Part shown: piece by piece, positions 10,488 through 20,945 of the stretch
Layout: each line of letters starts with the position of its first letter
Numbering within the stretch: the first letter of the stretch is position 1
Source: Liopterus haemorrhoidalis
Lineage: Eukaryota > Arthropoda > Insecta > Coleoptera > Dytiscidae
Direction of reading: 5' to 3'
DNA length: 64,000 bases
Assembly (NCBI GenBank): GCA_963971575.1
Contig: OZ020612.1
Coordinates: forward strand, 186,001 to 250,000
Program-made: the position numbers and the translations under genes
The notes under the pieces: generated by a model
Told to the model about the DNA's origin: nothing
The model's database searches: none
What the model saw: the letters and a program-made list of their open reading frames with translations, nothing else

Positions 10488-10535
10488 ACTTCGCTAACGT
10501 TTCGATTTAATTTAAACCTTCATCAAAGCTAAGTT
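10488..10535 (-). ncRNA. Hammerhead-like ribozyme motif 4, degenerate core
   Basis: The minus strand reads TTGATGA (core C replaced by T), one A, stem II GGTTTAA/TTAAATC, then GAAACGTT. Flanking AACTTAGCT and AGCGAAGTT form a 9-bp stem I with one mismatch. The spacing between elements, including the single extra base before stem II, equals that of motifs 1-3. The first core base is mutated, so this copy is probably inactive. Confidence 0.45.
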
Positions 10536-10689
10536 AATTAGTCGCGATATAAAATAACAATTTAAAATTACTAAAAAACACATCATATCCTCCGGTCATT
10601 GAAATTAGAGATCTCTAAGTTAATAATAAATATATAATAAATAATAATAATAAAAATCACTATACAGATCTATTGTGAAAATTTCCAAA

Positions 10690-10760
10690 AGGAGTGAGTG
10701 GGAGTTGAACCCACATCCTTGTGTTCTAATTTGATGACGAGGTCAAGGCAACTACAACTA
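10690..10760 (-). repeat. tRNA-related SINE fragment (B box)
   Basis: On the minus strand GTGGGTTCAACTCCCACTC matches a polymerase III B box with paired flanks, as in a tRNA T arm. A convincing A box was not found, so this is a truncated SINE or tRNA pseudogene rather than a gene. Confidence 0.5.
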
Positions 10761-11744
10761 CTAGTAATATTTTTATTGAAAATTAATTGATTAGTAGTTA
10801 ATTGTGGTGGGAGACAATGGACCGCGAACAAAGGCCTAATATCAGATTAGACAATGGAAATTAATCGAGAGTTTCTCAATTCTTGAACTGTCTAACGGGT
10901 GAGATTTTGAAACATAATTCGCAGTTCTCGTCCTCGTCCTCGTTCTCACCCTCGTCCTCAGCCTCCTTCTGTGTTTTATTTGGTTTGTTGTTGGCCCCAG
11001 GTTGTTCTTAAACCGTTGCTTGTTTCTCCGGTAGAGTTATCTGATTAAAGAGCCGCCTCCGCCTCCGCCTCCGCCCCCAGGCGAATAAATACTAAAGAAT
11101 TTACCACATTATATTTGCAATTAAACTTTAGGTGTGATCTGGCACCTCACATTATAGGCCCTTGTAGTTATATTCAATATACTCTTACATCATTACTCAA
11201 GTGTATATCTTTCTTTACATACGGTAGTAATTGTGATCAAACGTCTGGATCTAGAAAAGTGGTCCTTAACCTTTTTAGCTACACGCGACCCTTAAAATCT
11301 CAAAATATGGTCTCGCACCTCAAATAAAAAATTCGGTTTTTTGTAACAATCAATTTTGTTACATCATCTGCTTGTAAAATGAATGGTAAATGGGAACATT
11401 AATGATTCTAATTTTAAATATTTGCATGACACCAGAAACCAGTTTATTTACTATTACTTATAAAATATTAATGTAATTAATTGTAAATTATAATAATAAT
11501 AAGAATATTGCAGTACAGACTCTAGCTAATAAAATTTTTATTGATATTATTGTTGTTTGTCATTACAAATAAGCTTTACCATAAAATTATCATTCACTAC
11601 TCTCAAATCAAGCACGCAGTGATTCGGCTTTTATTACTTCTTTTCAAGACATGATTTTGCCGCACGCGTCGAAGTTAGAAAACGAGTTTGCTAATCGACA
11701 ATTGCAGCAAAAAGCTTTATGTATTGATGGATTAATATTCATGT
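10761..11744. other. Low-complexity and unassigned sequence
   Basis: A TCCTCG-rich run (about 10925-10965) and a CCGCCTCCGCCTC run (about 11052-11080) are simple repeats. At about 11260-11290 the text GTCCTTAACCTTTTTAGC resembles the end of an hAT element, but no partner end was found. No gene is supported. Confidence 0.45.
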
Positions 11745-12347
11745 AAAAAAAATCAGCTGTGGCCACCACAGGACCGACCGCCATCCTAAAGTACTTGTAT
11801 AAAATACATTATAGCAGCAAAGTAAAAATAACGGCCTAATATTTTCTAACAGCGATATTTATCATGACCATGGAAACGTTACATTTAAGTATGAAAAAAT
11901 AGAGACTTAAATAAATAAATTTTTCGTTTTATCAATTAAAAGTTATTAGTTATTGCATTTATAGCAACTTTTGTTAAATAATTTTTTTTTGAAATATTTT
12001 TCTGTTGCTAAATATTCGCAAAAATCTTAAAATCGACACGAGTAAACTCCAATTTCTAGTCAACCGATTTTTACCAAAAGTTGATGAACTTGTGCCATTG
12101 ATGTCAAAAGCTTTAAATATGAAGTTTCATAAAAATCCTTTTAACCGAATTTGCTCTGCACGTGTACACAGACAGACGGACGGACGGACAGACAGACAGT
12201 CAGACAGATAGACAGACAGACAGATATACGGACAAACAGACCGACAGACATCATGCTAAAAATAGTCAAAACGTTATTCTCGAAATGTCAAAATCGGTAT
12301 GATCACAATACCTCCCTTATATATGTTGGTGATCGGAAAAAGTAACA
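11745..12347 (+). repeat. Family A repeat (copy A2), near full length
   Basis: The copy starts at AATCAGCTGTGGCCACCACA, followed by GGACCGACCGCCATC. It contains all family landmarks and a GACA/CAGA microsatellite at about 12170-12243, and ends near TTGGTGATCGG, a decayed form of TTGGCGGTCGGT. A short deletion removes part of the block after the microsatellite. Confidence 0.85.
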
Positions 12348-13655
12348 AAAACTGATTTTTAAAATAATGATCTGACACAATCACAATTAAAAATTTGCTA
12401 AAAAAATGTACCAGATACTGAGCATTCGAACTTTTTGTGAGCATCCTTCATTTATTAGACACATAAAAAATTGTGAAATGATGAAAATTAACAAGATGTA
12501 TATATTACATATCATACATGCTGCTGTAATGGTTAAATATAGAGTCGCATGTGGGCCTTTATGAGTATCTTGGCTAATTAGCTAGGAAATCCTGAGATGA
12601 GTGAGAAAAGACACATCACATTTCTTGAAGAGGTTCGGAATGGGTGTGGGGTGTGAGGAGTGTGAGAAAACACTCTCACCTCTGATGGAATTACCGTGTT
12701 ATTTATTAGTTGTAGCGTCTGAGGGTGAATAGTCACGATAGACGAGACCTGCCACATATCTTCCTTCGCTATAATCTCCCCCCCCCCAAGGTTTATTTGG
12801 GATTTATAAATGATGGCATATTGTGATGGAGGAGCTGGCAAGTTTTATATCGTGTTTATTACAGTAAGAAAGGTGTAAAGTTTTAAGTGTATTGGGGATT
12901 TACGAGCGTGTGAGGGCGATGGCGAGTTAAACGACCCTGGACAATGTAGCGCTGACCACAGCCTCCTCCTCAACTTATAATCACCACTCACGACAACTTC
13001 ACTCTCAACACAATGTGACTCTCAATAGGTGTAACGAGGCACGCCGCTCTGGAGACATCTACAACGATAAAAAGATCTAGCTTTACTATATAGCAAAGAT
13101 TTGCAAACTGTGACTCGCGAGCCGTATGTGGCTCTCACAAGACCAGAATACAGGGAGCAATAAGCATAAAGGTGAGCCTGGCTGGCATACGACACACCCA
13201 CAAAGTATCAATCCTTTCAATATGGAAAAATTCACAAGTCAAATCCAATTTTGTATATTCCGTGCAGGACGTGTTTCCCGAAATATGGTCCGAGGACCCC
13301 TGGGCAAAAGAATTTAAAAAGGTCCGCAGTCGTAGTCAAAACTTCGACAATAAATCTTAATTCTCTTTAAAATTATAAGTATTCACACTAGACGTGTAGA
13401 ATGGCATTAAATTAATTAAATTTAGTATTTGCACAAATAATAGCAATCAGGGAAATTAAGAAACAAAAAAAAATGTTATTCTATAGGATAGTTATTACTT
13501 ATCCACTTATGGATTTTCCGGCACAGGCCCGGATCTGTAAATGTCCCGGATTTGTATAGGTATCCCGTTTCCAGGTCAAAACTTCTTATATTTCTAATTG
13601 CCTCGTACGCTTTATTTGACTTCTTTTGACGTCCATCGCCAGCATATATATACTG
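12348..13655. other. Unassigned stretch
   Basis: No gene is supported. Around 13095-13150, GTGACTCGCGAGCCGTATGTGGCTC resembles the terminal region of hAT-type repeats, without a matching partner. A C-run at 12778-12787 is noted. Confidence 0.4.
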
Positions 13656-14705
13656 TCCCATACCCTGTAGCCCAGATGTTTTAAACTAAAAATCTGAAAA
13701 AATTCTAAGTAATGTACATTTGTGTGAACCGGAATAGTATACAACAGGAATTTTTAATCAGATTATGTTTTCAGTAAATAACGCATTTTAGTGTTTTTTT
13801 CTTGACTACGTAAAATATTGAATAACCTATCTAAGACAGTCAACCAGTATGCTTTGATAGCGTAATGGCTAGCATCCTCGCGTTCTAATATGAAAACTTT
13901 AGTTCGCTCCGCTCTCAAGGAAATTTTATTTTTTCTGCATTTTTATTTTGTTTAAATTGTTTTTTCATTTATATTTGGGCAAATGTCGCATGTAATTTTT
14001 AAAAGCGTAAATTTAATAACCAGTGGAAATTGAATACACAAACTCAGAGGGGCAGGGTTATGACTTAAAACAACCAATGGAAGCCATAATAGACCGGGAC
14101 CTCATGACAGTTTTTGGTCTCCGATTTCATACAGCATGCCTTTTGGAGGAGAGAATATTTACCCTATGACAACAAGAAAGGGAGATGGTACTAAACCCCT
14201 GCACGCTTTCCGGTCATAGGGAAAATTGCATTTCCACTTAAACACAAAATTTTTGTGCTTTTCTCTGATTTAATATTGGTTGCCCTTTTGTCAAAAGAAA
14301 GTTATAACAAATTTAAAGTCTTTTAAATATATGCATGTGATTCGGAGGATCCCAAAGGGCTCAAACGGTCATGTGATCTTGTAATAAAAAAATATGATTT
14401 TCCGCGTTTTCATACAGCATGCCTATAATTAAAAGACTTTAAATTTGTTATAACTTTCTTTTGACAAAAGGGCAAGCAATATTAAATCAGAGAAAAACAC
14501 AAACATTTTGTACAAGTGGAAATGCAATTTTCCCTATGACCGGAAAGCGTGCAGGGGTTTAGTACCATCCCTTTTTTGTTGTCACAGGGTAAATATTCTC
14601 TCCTCCAAAAGGCATGCTGTATGAAATCGGAGACCAAAAATGTCATGAGCTCCCGGTCTATAAACGCAATTTTCAAAATCTTAATGAACCTTGCATATAT
14701 ATATA
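13656..14705 (+). repeat. Family B SINE-like repeat (copy B2), interrupted by a foldback element
   Basis: The 5' leader (ACCCTGTAGCCCAGATG at about 13656) matches the inverse copy at 60.8 kb. The tRNA-like head is at 13853-13915 (GCGTAATGGCTAGCATCCTC) and the body continues to 14089. The 3' end (CGCAATTTTCAAAATCTTAA) resumes at 14664. The 571-bp foldback element at 14090-14660 therefore inserted into an already resident copy. Confidence 0.75.
14090..14660. mobile_element. 571-bp foldback DNA transposon with about 245-bp inverted arms
   Basis: Ends TAGACCGGGACC and CCGGTCTA are inverted, and complementarity continues inward to about 14335 and 14419. That leaves about an 80-bp centre. It interrupts the family B repeat, and comparison with uninterrupted copies indicates a 3-bp TAA duplication (14087-14089, 14661-14663), which fits the PIF/Harbinger preference for TWA targets. 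There is no open frame. A half copy (left arm plus centre) is at 21798-22118. Transcription would give a long double-stranded RNA. Confidence 0.85.
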
Positions 14706-14890
14706 TATATAAAATACTGCACATATTTAGAAACCTAAATAATGGTATTAAGCATTCGAATTAAAATTAACAAAAAAAAATATTTTAGCATAAAATTTGT
14801 TTTGGCATCCCAAATAATATATTCATTTACTAAATACCTGCGAAACCCTGAAATGTGTGAAAATTCACACTTAACATCAATTTTTTAAAA
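14706..14890 (-). mobile_element. Penelope-like 3' terminal unit, family C (copy C2)
   Basis: The same unit as at 9403-9570, placed directly after the TA run that ends SINE copy B2. On the minus strand the conserved AGTGTGAATTTTCACAC block is followed by CAGGGTTTCGCAGGTATTTA and the tail to TGCAGTATTTT. Confidence 0.7.
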
Positions 14891-15299
14891 AACCTAACAC
14901 TTTTGAATAGTAGTTTGAAATGTTTTATTGTGGAAGAAGTGTCCAAAATACATAAAGGCTTCTTTTTAGTTGAATGCAGTAATAAAAGCGTTGAGAGTGG
15001 GTAACATATCATTATTACGATTTCCAAGAACAGTTTCATGAATACTAAAACATAATATTCAGCTTACAATTTCTTGTTTATTACCAATGTATTTCCGTCA
15101 AATCCACAAATCATCCAATCAACTGACATTTTCAATTTGCTCCAAAATATTAGATTTATAGTTCCTTCACTTTCCACGCTTCATATTTTTTATTTAATTT
15201 TGAGTGAGCAATATTGGCCTCCAGACCGTTCTGCTCAGCTTCCATCTCATGGAGGCGGCGACATCAGTGGCGGCAAGCACCACCCCCAAACGATAAATG

Positions 15300-15951
15300 A
15301 AAACAACTATAAATATTTCATATCGTACGTGATTTATTGTTTTTATTCGAAAATTATATAAAAATGAACTTTGTAAACATTAAATAAATACACTTAGGTT
15401 ATGGGCAACATTAAGACATTAATTTAATAAAAATCTAGAAGTTAGTCATCAATGATTTAGATATGTAGGTGGTACAATGCGAATTAACGCAGTGCTGGGT
15501 CACAGCAGGACGATATTCGGCTATTCTCGCCTGGATTCGTTTGCACTTGTCATTGCATACAGAGTATTTTTGAAACAGGCCAATGATGCATACCATCGTA
15601 TATATGACAAGTAGTGATGTAAAATCAATGGAAAGGCGGTTTGTAGACGGTTCTACGTCCGTTGCTTAGCAACGAGTCTACCTTATGCATTCTGGTTTCT
15701 AAGCATATGACATCACTGGCCTGCTCGCATCAAATACATGCTTTAACAAGTGAAAGCGGGACTGCCTATTGAGCAGCGTTACTTAATATTTTAAGGCATT
15801 TCTTAGTTTTTTTTTTTTTTTTTTTTTGTAAGAAATTTTATTGTTGTTTGTGGTGGAGGATTTTTGAATAAAAATTGTTTCATTGTTTTAAAGTAATATA
15901 TATACTTATAATAGAGAAAAAAGTAAATCGTTAGTGACACTACTGAACATA

Positions 15952-15955
<4 letters not shown>
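15300..15955 (+). repeat. Interspersed repeat F (copy F1)
   Basis: The copy aligns collinearly with 44286-45195. Shared blocks include TTAATTTAATAA, AACGCAGTGC(T/A)GGG(T/C)CACAGC, GATTCGTTTGCA, GAGCAGCG and AAGTAAATC. The family type is unclear and no coding potential is seen. F1 carries its own nested insertion (about 15558-15738) that is absent from F2. Confidence 0.75.
15558..15738. mobile_element. MITE-like insertion within repeat F1
   Basis: Relative to copy F2, about 180 bp are inserted. The insert has imperfect inverted ends around CAGGCCAATGATG / CATCACTGGCCTG, preceded by GTATTT / AAATAC, and an internal palindrome CGTTGCTTAGCAACG. A clear target-site duplication could not be assigned, so the exact ends are uncertain. 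Confidence 0.55.
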
Positions 15956-16005
<50 letters not shown>

Positions 16006-16051
16006 TCAATTAAAAAAAAACATTGACCGTTTTTTTTTTTTTGTGAAATAA

Positions 16052-16107
<56 letters not shown>
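15955..16107. repeat. (TA)n and (TTA)n microsatellites
   Basis: A run of about 24 TA units (15955-16003) is followed after a short T-rich spacer by about 18 TTA units (16052-16107). Confidence 0.9.
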
Positions 16108-16111
<4 letters not shown>

Positions 16112-16224
16112 GGCTACATGATAAAGTAGATATAGAAAATAAGAGTTAGTCTATTCTAAATATTATTCTTTTACAAAATTAAATTTTAATGAACAAGTTA
16201 TTGAAAAATGTTGTCAAAGAATTT

Positions 16225-16500
16225 TAAAATAGGGTTCGGCAACATATGGCTCTTGAGACAGATTTACTAAAACACTACTGCATTATCATTATCATCATTG
16301 CCGCAACCCGAGCTGAGCCTTGGCCTCCTGTTTCCATGTTTCGTGACCATATTTTCAATCTTTGTACATTTATGATTAATATGATCAATATGTCATTTTT
16401 TAGCGCACATAGAAAGGCACCTTCAGTTTATAAGCGGTTGCGAACGGCTAAGAACAGCCCGTAATTTATATAAATATTTTTTACACAAATTATTTGACAT
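16225..16500 (+). repeat. Interspersed repeat E (copy E1)
   Basis: It matches the inverse of 23440-23680. Shared landmarks are GCCTTGGCCTCCTG, GACCATATTTTCAATC, TTTTTTAGC, GCGGTTGCGAACGGCTAAG and ACACAAATTATTTGACAT. The left end GTTCGGCAACATATGGCTC looks like an hAT-type terminus. A tRNA-like fragment follows on the minus strand at about 16505-16570. Confidence 0.7.
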
Positions 16501-17424
16501 AGCCAGGATTTTAATTCCCGTCCTTTCCAGCGGCCAACAGCAAGACGCTTTAGTGCTTGCGGCCACAGGCTTGCTTTATATTGTTCTTTTGATATTAGCA
16601 GGAATTATATATTTTTTTGCACGTCAGATATTTCAAAGATTGTTTTTTGCTCGGCAGGTCTTTCAAAGATGAAAGACCGGCTTTCTATGACTTTTCTAAA
16701 AATATAAAATGAAAATTTTACAGCATATGGCTTTTTTATATTATGGGTTGATCCTTGGTCTTGAATCTAGAAGAATGAATTCCATTTTTAAATAACATCT
16801 CACATAAAGTTTTTTGTCCTCAATCGCGAGCGTATTATGTGACCAAATTACCAACAGTTGTTTTTTATTTATTTTTTCATGCAGCCCCCCACGTAAAAAT
16901 TTCCCCGCCGCCCCTGGCCGAGATGTTAATCTCGCTTGGCACGAAAAAACCTCTGCTAATCATGTCATCTGTAGGAGATTCGTTTTATATTAAAACGTAG
17001 GGATTTGTAAAATCGTAAAATTCGCTCTTAAAGTTTTGTATTATTTTAGTTTTAATGTTGTCTGGCGGCGCTGGCTGACTTCCTCGTACATGCATACCAA
17101 CATACAACACATGTGTTCCCCGTAAATGAGAGGAAATATTCGCGCCAGCATCTGTCATCATTACAATATGCACCAATTCATATATTGTTATATGAGTTGC
17201 TGTAGTGGCTAGCAACTTGTGCGATGCGGGATAATGGCGTGCACAAAAGGAAAAAAAAAAAAATATATAATATGATCAAGTACAATGCTGACGTGTAATG
17301 CGCCTGTGTGGAAAAAGTTTTATGATGCCTCCCAGATTTTCTTTGTTACTAAAATGAATTAATCTGTAACTTATACTAATATAATAAAAAAGACAAAGTT
17401 TGTGACTGTGCTTGTTTGAATTTA
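16501..17424. other. Unassigned stretch
   Basis: Apart from a weak tRNA-like fragment at its left edge, no gene or bounded element is supported. Confidence 0.45.
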
Positions 17425-18068
17425 AAAGATATCTAAAAAATCAGCTGTGGGCACCACAGGACCGATCGCCATCATAAATAAAATAAATAAGTACTTGTAA
17501 GTAAAGTACTTGTATAAAATACATTCTAGCAGCAGAGTAGTAATAATTTGGCCTAATATTTGCTAACAGAGATATTATTTATCATGACTAAGGAAACGTT
17601 ACATATAAGTATGAAAAAATAGATAGAAGACAAAATTTCGAAATTTTTTTAAAATTCTTTTTCGTTTTATGAATATATGTCTTAAATAAAACTTGTTAGT
17701 TATTGCTTTTATAAAAACTTTTGTTATATAAATATTTTTCTGTTGCTAAATATTCGCAAAAATCTTAAAATCGACAAGAATAAACTCCCATTTCTAGTCA
17801 ACCAATTTTTACCAAAAGTTGACCAACTTGTGCCATTGATGTCAAAAGCTTAAATATGAAGTTTCATAAAAATCCTATCAGCCGAATTTGCTCTGCACGT
17901 GCACACAGACAGACGGACAGACAGACGAACAGACAGACCAACAGACATCATGCTAAAAATATTCAAAACGTTATGTAGGGACCTCAATTCGTGTAAATCC
18001 ATCGAAATCTCGAAATGTCTAAATCGGTATGATCACTATACCTTCCTTATTTATGTTGGCGGACGGTT
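17425..18068 (+). repeat. Family A repeat (copy A3), near full length
   Basis: The copy begins AATCAGCTGTGGGCACCACA and GGACCGATCGCCATC, carries the CAGACAGACGGACAG microsatellite at about 17905-17948, and ends TTGGCGGACGGT. It differs from A2 by retaining the block ACCTCAATTCGTGTAAATCC after the microsatellite. Confidence 0.85.
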
Positions 18069-18299
18069 GACACAGAATTTTGGCGGGTGGCCGTCACGAC
18101 AGGACTATCCAGGGTTAGCCATGGTATGGTTTATTATAGAGTTATAGAGGTTGTTAAATTATTGTTAAAAGTCTATTCCGGTGTTGATTTGGCTATTTAT
18201 TTGCAAATATGGTCGCTGCCTTGTGTTAAAACTTTTGTGACTGTTGTTGGGAGCTGTATATTTGGACGTTTGTTTTAATTTATGCATTTTGTTCTTTTC

Positions 18300-18815
18300 T
18301 ATATTTATTATATTTGGCTGCAGTGTTCGCATTTATCTTCATTTATAATTCCGAACCTTTTTAAATGACTGTGACAGACTTGTGTTGTGAAATCGTAGTT
18401 TGCATATTTTAACAATTATATTACGGTTTAGTTGGAGGTTTAAAAACCAAGACTTATGTCTGATATTTTTACTTAATTGAAAATAGGCTATACCTTTGTT
18501 TATGTTCATCTTCTCATATTGTGATTGCCATTCTTTTGCTAGTTGCTGTTTTATGATTAACTTCATTCAGTACGAGCTCTTTTAGCTAGTTGGTCAGCTG
18601 TTTCGTTATATTTAATACCACAATGAGCCTTCATCCAAATTAAGTTAATATTTTTGTTAATATTATGTTTTAAGGACTTTAAATTATGTATTATTCTGTA
18701 CAGTACAGTGAGGCATTGAGGTGATTGCGGAATCCTGGATTTTTAAGTTTCGTTAAAACATTCTTGCTATCTGTCAGATACTTGGAAGGCTGTTTTCCCA
18801 CGCTCTCTGGAAAAC
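18300..18815 (-). pseudogene. I-clade non-LTR retrotransposon relic with RNase H domain
   Basis: Read on the minus strand from about 18800, SKYLTDSKNVLTKLKNPGF (the TDS block with the second catalytic Asp of RNase H1) is followed by NLIWMKAHCGIKYNETADQL AKRA. In that block the WxxAHxGIxxNExADxLA pattern is the C-terminal RNase H signature, with the catalytic Asp in TADQLA. Downstream, KLIIKQQLAKEWQSQYEK and then SWFLNLQLNRNIIVKICKLR match the region that follows RNase H in I-clade elements. Stops between and within the blocks make the copy dead. The reverse transcriptase part is not detectable upstream. Confidence 0.8.
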
Positions 18816-19669
18816 TTAAAATGGATCAATTTAAATTTTTCAATTTCTTTCGTATCAGTACTAATAAATTTGATTTTCTCGTAGAGTGATTAAAAAATAG
18901 TATCATGCATCAGAATACTATAATGAAAGTAATCAGATACCCTGCATTCGATTTGTCAAGACCAACGCTGCATTTACCGGTTACAAAACTGCCTGGCAGG
19001 GTTATGTGTGAAAGCACCCATTTGATCACATAATATCCAGTGCTGGTACCGGGCACCGTTACTGGTTTTGCCGCTGTTTGTGAAAACTAAACCCTACTGT
19101 TCGTGGTTCTTAGTGCACAGAGGGTACTTAAAAAGTGATAAAGATTTTTGAGGACATCAAGATTAACAAAAAATTGTTACTGTAAGCAACATAAGAATAA
19201 TATATTAAAGATTAAAATTGAATAGCTAATTGTTAAACAATTGAGTTATAAAAGTAAATTAAATTGAAAAAGATAAATTGAACAAGGTCCACAGAATTTT
19301 GTAATAAATGTAATTTAGATATTTCGTATTGTTTAGAAAATTGAATTTTGAAATGTTTGGAACTTAAAATGCGTCATAAAACCATCTATCGCTTTAAAGC
19401 GTACACCCAGGAACTCTTCTTGAGGGGGGCTTGAAAGACAACATTGTTTTACAAGACCTGCATTTTTATCGGGAAATTATTGACCTGACCAACTCATTCT
19501 AACACGGCCACCGTATCTCCCAAAAACAACAAGTGCTGATCAAAACCCAAAAAGGGCTTAACCTTTAAAATTCAAGTGATGACAAAAATGTCCACCCTTA
19601 TACAAGTGATTTTAAGTTCCTTAAAAACACTAAATTTGCGTGTTTTCCTCAAGCTCCTTAAGTGGGAAA
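18816..19669. other. Unassigned stretch
   Basis: It may contain eroded upstream sequence of the I-clade element. No catalytic motif, gene or bounded repeat was recognised. Confidence 0.4.
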
Positions 19670-20117
19670 TAGAATGCACCGAGTTCTACGCGTTGACGCC
19701 GTTCGTACGGCGCTATCTGTCAGAACAAAGTTAAAACCAAGCTGTCGTACGCAAGTGCACAGAATGGACAACGTCCTACCGCGTTCGACCGCCGTTGATA
19801 CTGAATGTTCGTCAACTTCCAACTTTTGACGCCGTTGAACGTTGACGCAGAACACCTAACCTCAGTTTTTACTGAATAATAAAGTGTTTGTATGTATAAA
19901 TAACTTGCATACAACATAAATAGCATCACTCACAAGTCTTCATCATCCATTATACTTTTAATAAAAGAAAGCGCATGTATAAACACAGATATAGGTTGTC
20001 AAGTGACACTTGACGGCGTTAAAAATTATTGCATTGTGTGCAGGCGAAAATTCTCAACGGCGTTAACGCAACGCTGTCGCAAATGACGGCGTAGCGCGCT
20101 GTGCATTCTGTTCCAGG
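19670..20117. mobile_element. Probable decayed TIR element rich in GACGCCGTT motifs
   Basis: AGAATGCACCGAG near the left end and its approximate inverse CGCTGTGCATTCT near the right end bound a GC-richer block. Inward of the ends, repeated (G)ACGCCGTT/AACGGCGT motifs occur in inverted orientation. No target-site duplication was found. Open frames here follow the base composition and match no family. Confidence 0.4.
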
Positions 20118-20327
20118 CTTTAGTCGCTCCCCATGTGTGCACATTTAATTGCTACAAACCAACAGTTCTTTACTTTCTGGGCGATCTTTGTGTTAACTAT
20201 TTTAGGCTGAGTCAACCACTAGACTGATTTGTATCATAAGGTGATACTTCCGTTAGAGAATATTGAACCTGTGACCTTATATCTGGCAGGTAATCACGTT
20301 AACACAGTGGCACCAATGGCACGTCAG

Positions 20328-20573
20328 TTTTTTTTTTTTTTTTTTAATTATTTATTTTACATCGGCCTATTTCTGCAACGAGGCTAATCGCCGATGCCAG
20401 GGGGCGAGCTCCTGCACCTGGATGAGGGGTGAATGATTGTGAAATGAGAGTAATGTAAACATATTATTCTCGCCCGAATAATATCACCGACGGAGAATCG
20501 AACTGCCAACCACACAATCCAGACTTACCAGTCCAAACTGCAGCGATTTAGTGCGCTCGACCACTCCGTCGGC
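20328..20573 (-). mobile_element. tRNA-derived SINE with poly(A) tail and 13-bp TSD
   Basis: On the minus strand the element starts GCCGACGGAGTGGTCGAGCG and has an A-box-like GTGGTCGAGCGC. The B box GCAGTTCGATTCTCC is followed by the pairing acceptor end CCGTCGG, giving a tRNA-Ser-like head. A tRNA-unrelated body follows, ending in a run of about 20 A before the duplication. Direct repeats TGGCACGTCAGTT flank it at 20317-20329 and 20574-20586. It lies 135 bp upstream of an Oamb exon, inside the intron. Intact duplication and tail suggest a recent insertion. Confidence 0.92.
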
Positions 20574-20708
20574 TGGCACGTCAGTTCATTAGAAATATTT
20601 CTTATGAAAAAGTATCGTGATTAGGATTCATAAATATAAAAGCTATTTTATGATATTGATTTAAATATGTGAGTGATAAGATCTGTTCTAAATTTGTGAT
20701 TGGTGCAG

Positions 20709-20945
20709 GTTTGGATATTCGGGGACGTGTGGTGCAGCGTGTGGCTCGCCCTGGATGTGTGGATGTGCACCGCCTCCATCCTGAACCTGTGCGCCATCTC
20801 CCTGGACCGGTACGTGGCCGTCACCAGGCCTATCACATACCCGAGCATCATGTCTCATCATCGGGCCAGGCTCCTCATCGCCGGACTCTGGGTCTTGTCT
20901 TTCGTCATCTGTTTTCCACCACTGGTTGGTTGGAAGGATTCTGAG
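20709..20945 (+). CDS. Oamb: Octopamine receptor Oamb (alpha-adrenergic-like), exon for TM3-TM4
   Basis: This exon encodes 79 residues in phase 0 between a GTGCAG acceptor and a GAG/GTACGT donor. It covers the end of extracellular loop 1, TM3, intracellular loop 2 and TM4. Visible landmarks are Cys at residue 9 (3.25, disulfide), Asp at 16 (3.32, the amine-binding Asp) in LALDVWMCTAS, the DRY motif at 33-35, and TM4 (LLIAGLWVLSFVICFPPLVGW). The sequence is close to insect Oamb, a Gq/calcium-coupled octopamine receptor acting in the plasma membrane of neurons and of muscle and reproductive tissue. Exons for the N-terminus, TM1 and TM2 are not seen upstream in the window. The splice to the next exon (34429) is phase 0 and falls in extracellular loop 2. 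The alternatives are other biogenic amine receptors, but the downstream exons support Oamb specifically. Confidence 0.95.

Noticed and set aside
14030..14960. Possible tRNA or CRISPR-like repetition suggested by recurring blocks
   Set aside because: The recurrences are the two arms of the foldback element and dispersed SINE and Penelope-like units. There is no regular spacer array.
1..20708. Search for Oamb exons encoding TM1-TM2
   Set aside because: No frame with the expected TM1/TM2 residues and splice sites was found, so they are assumed to be outside the window.
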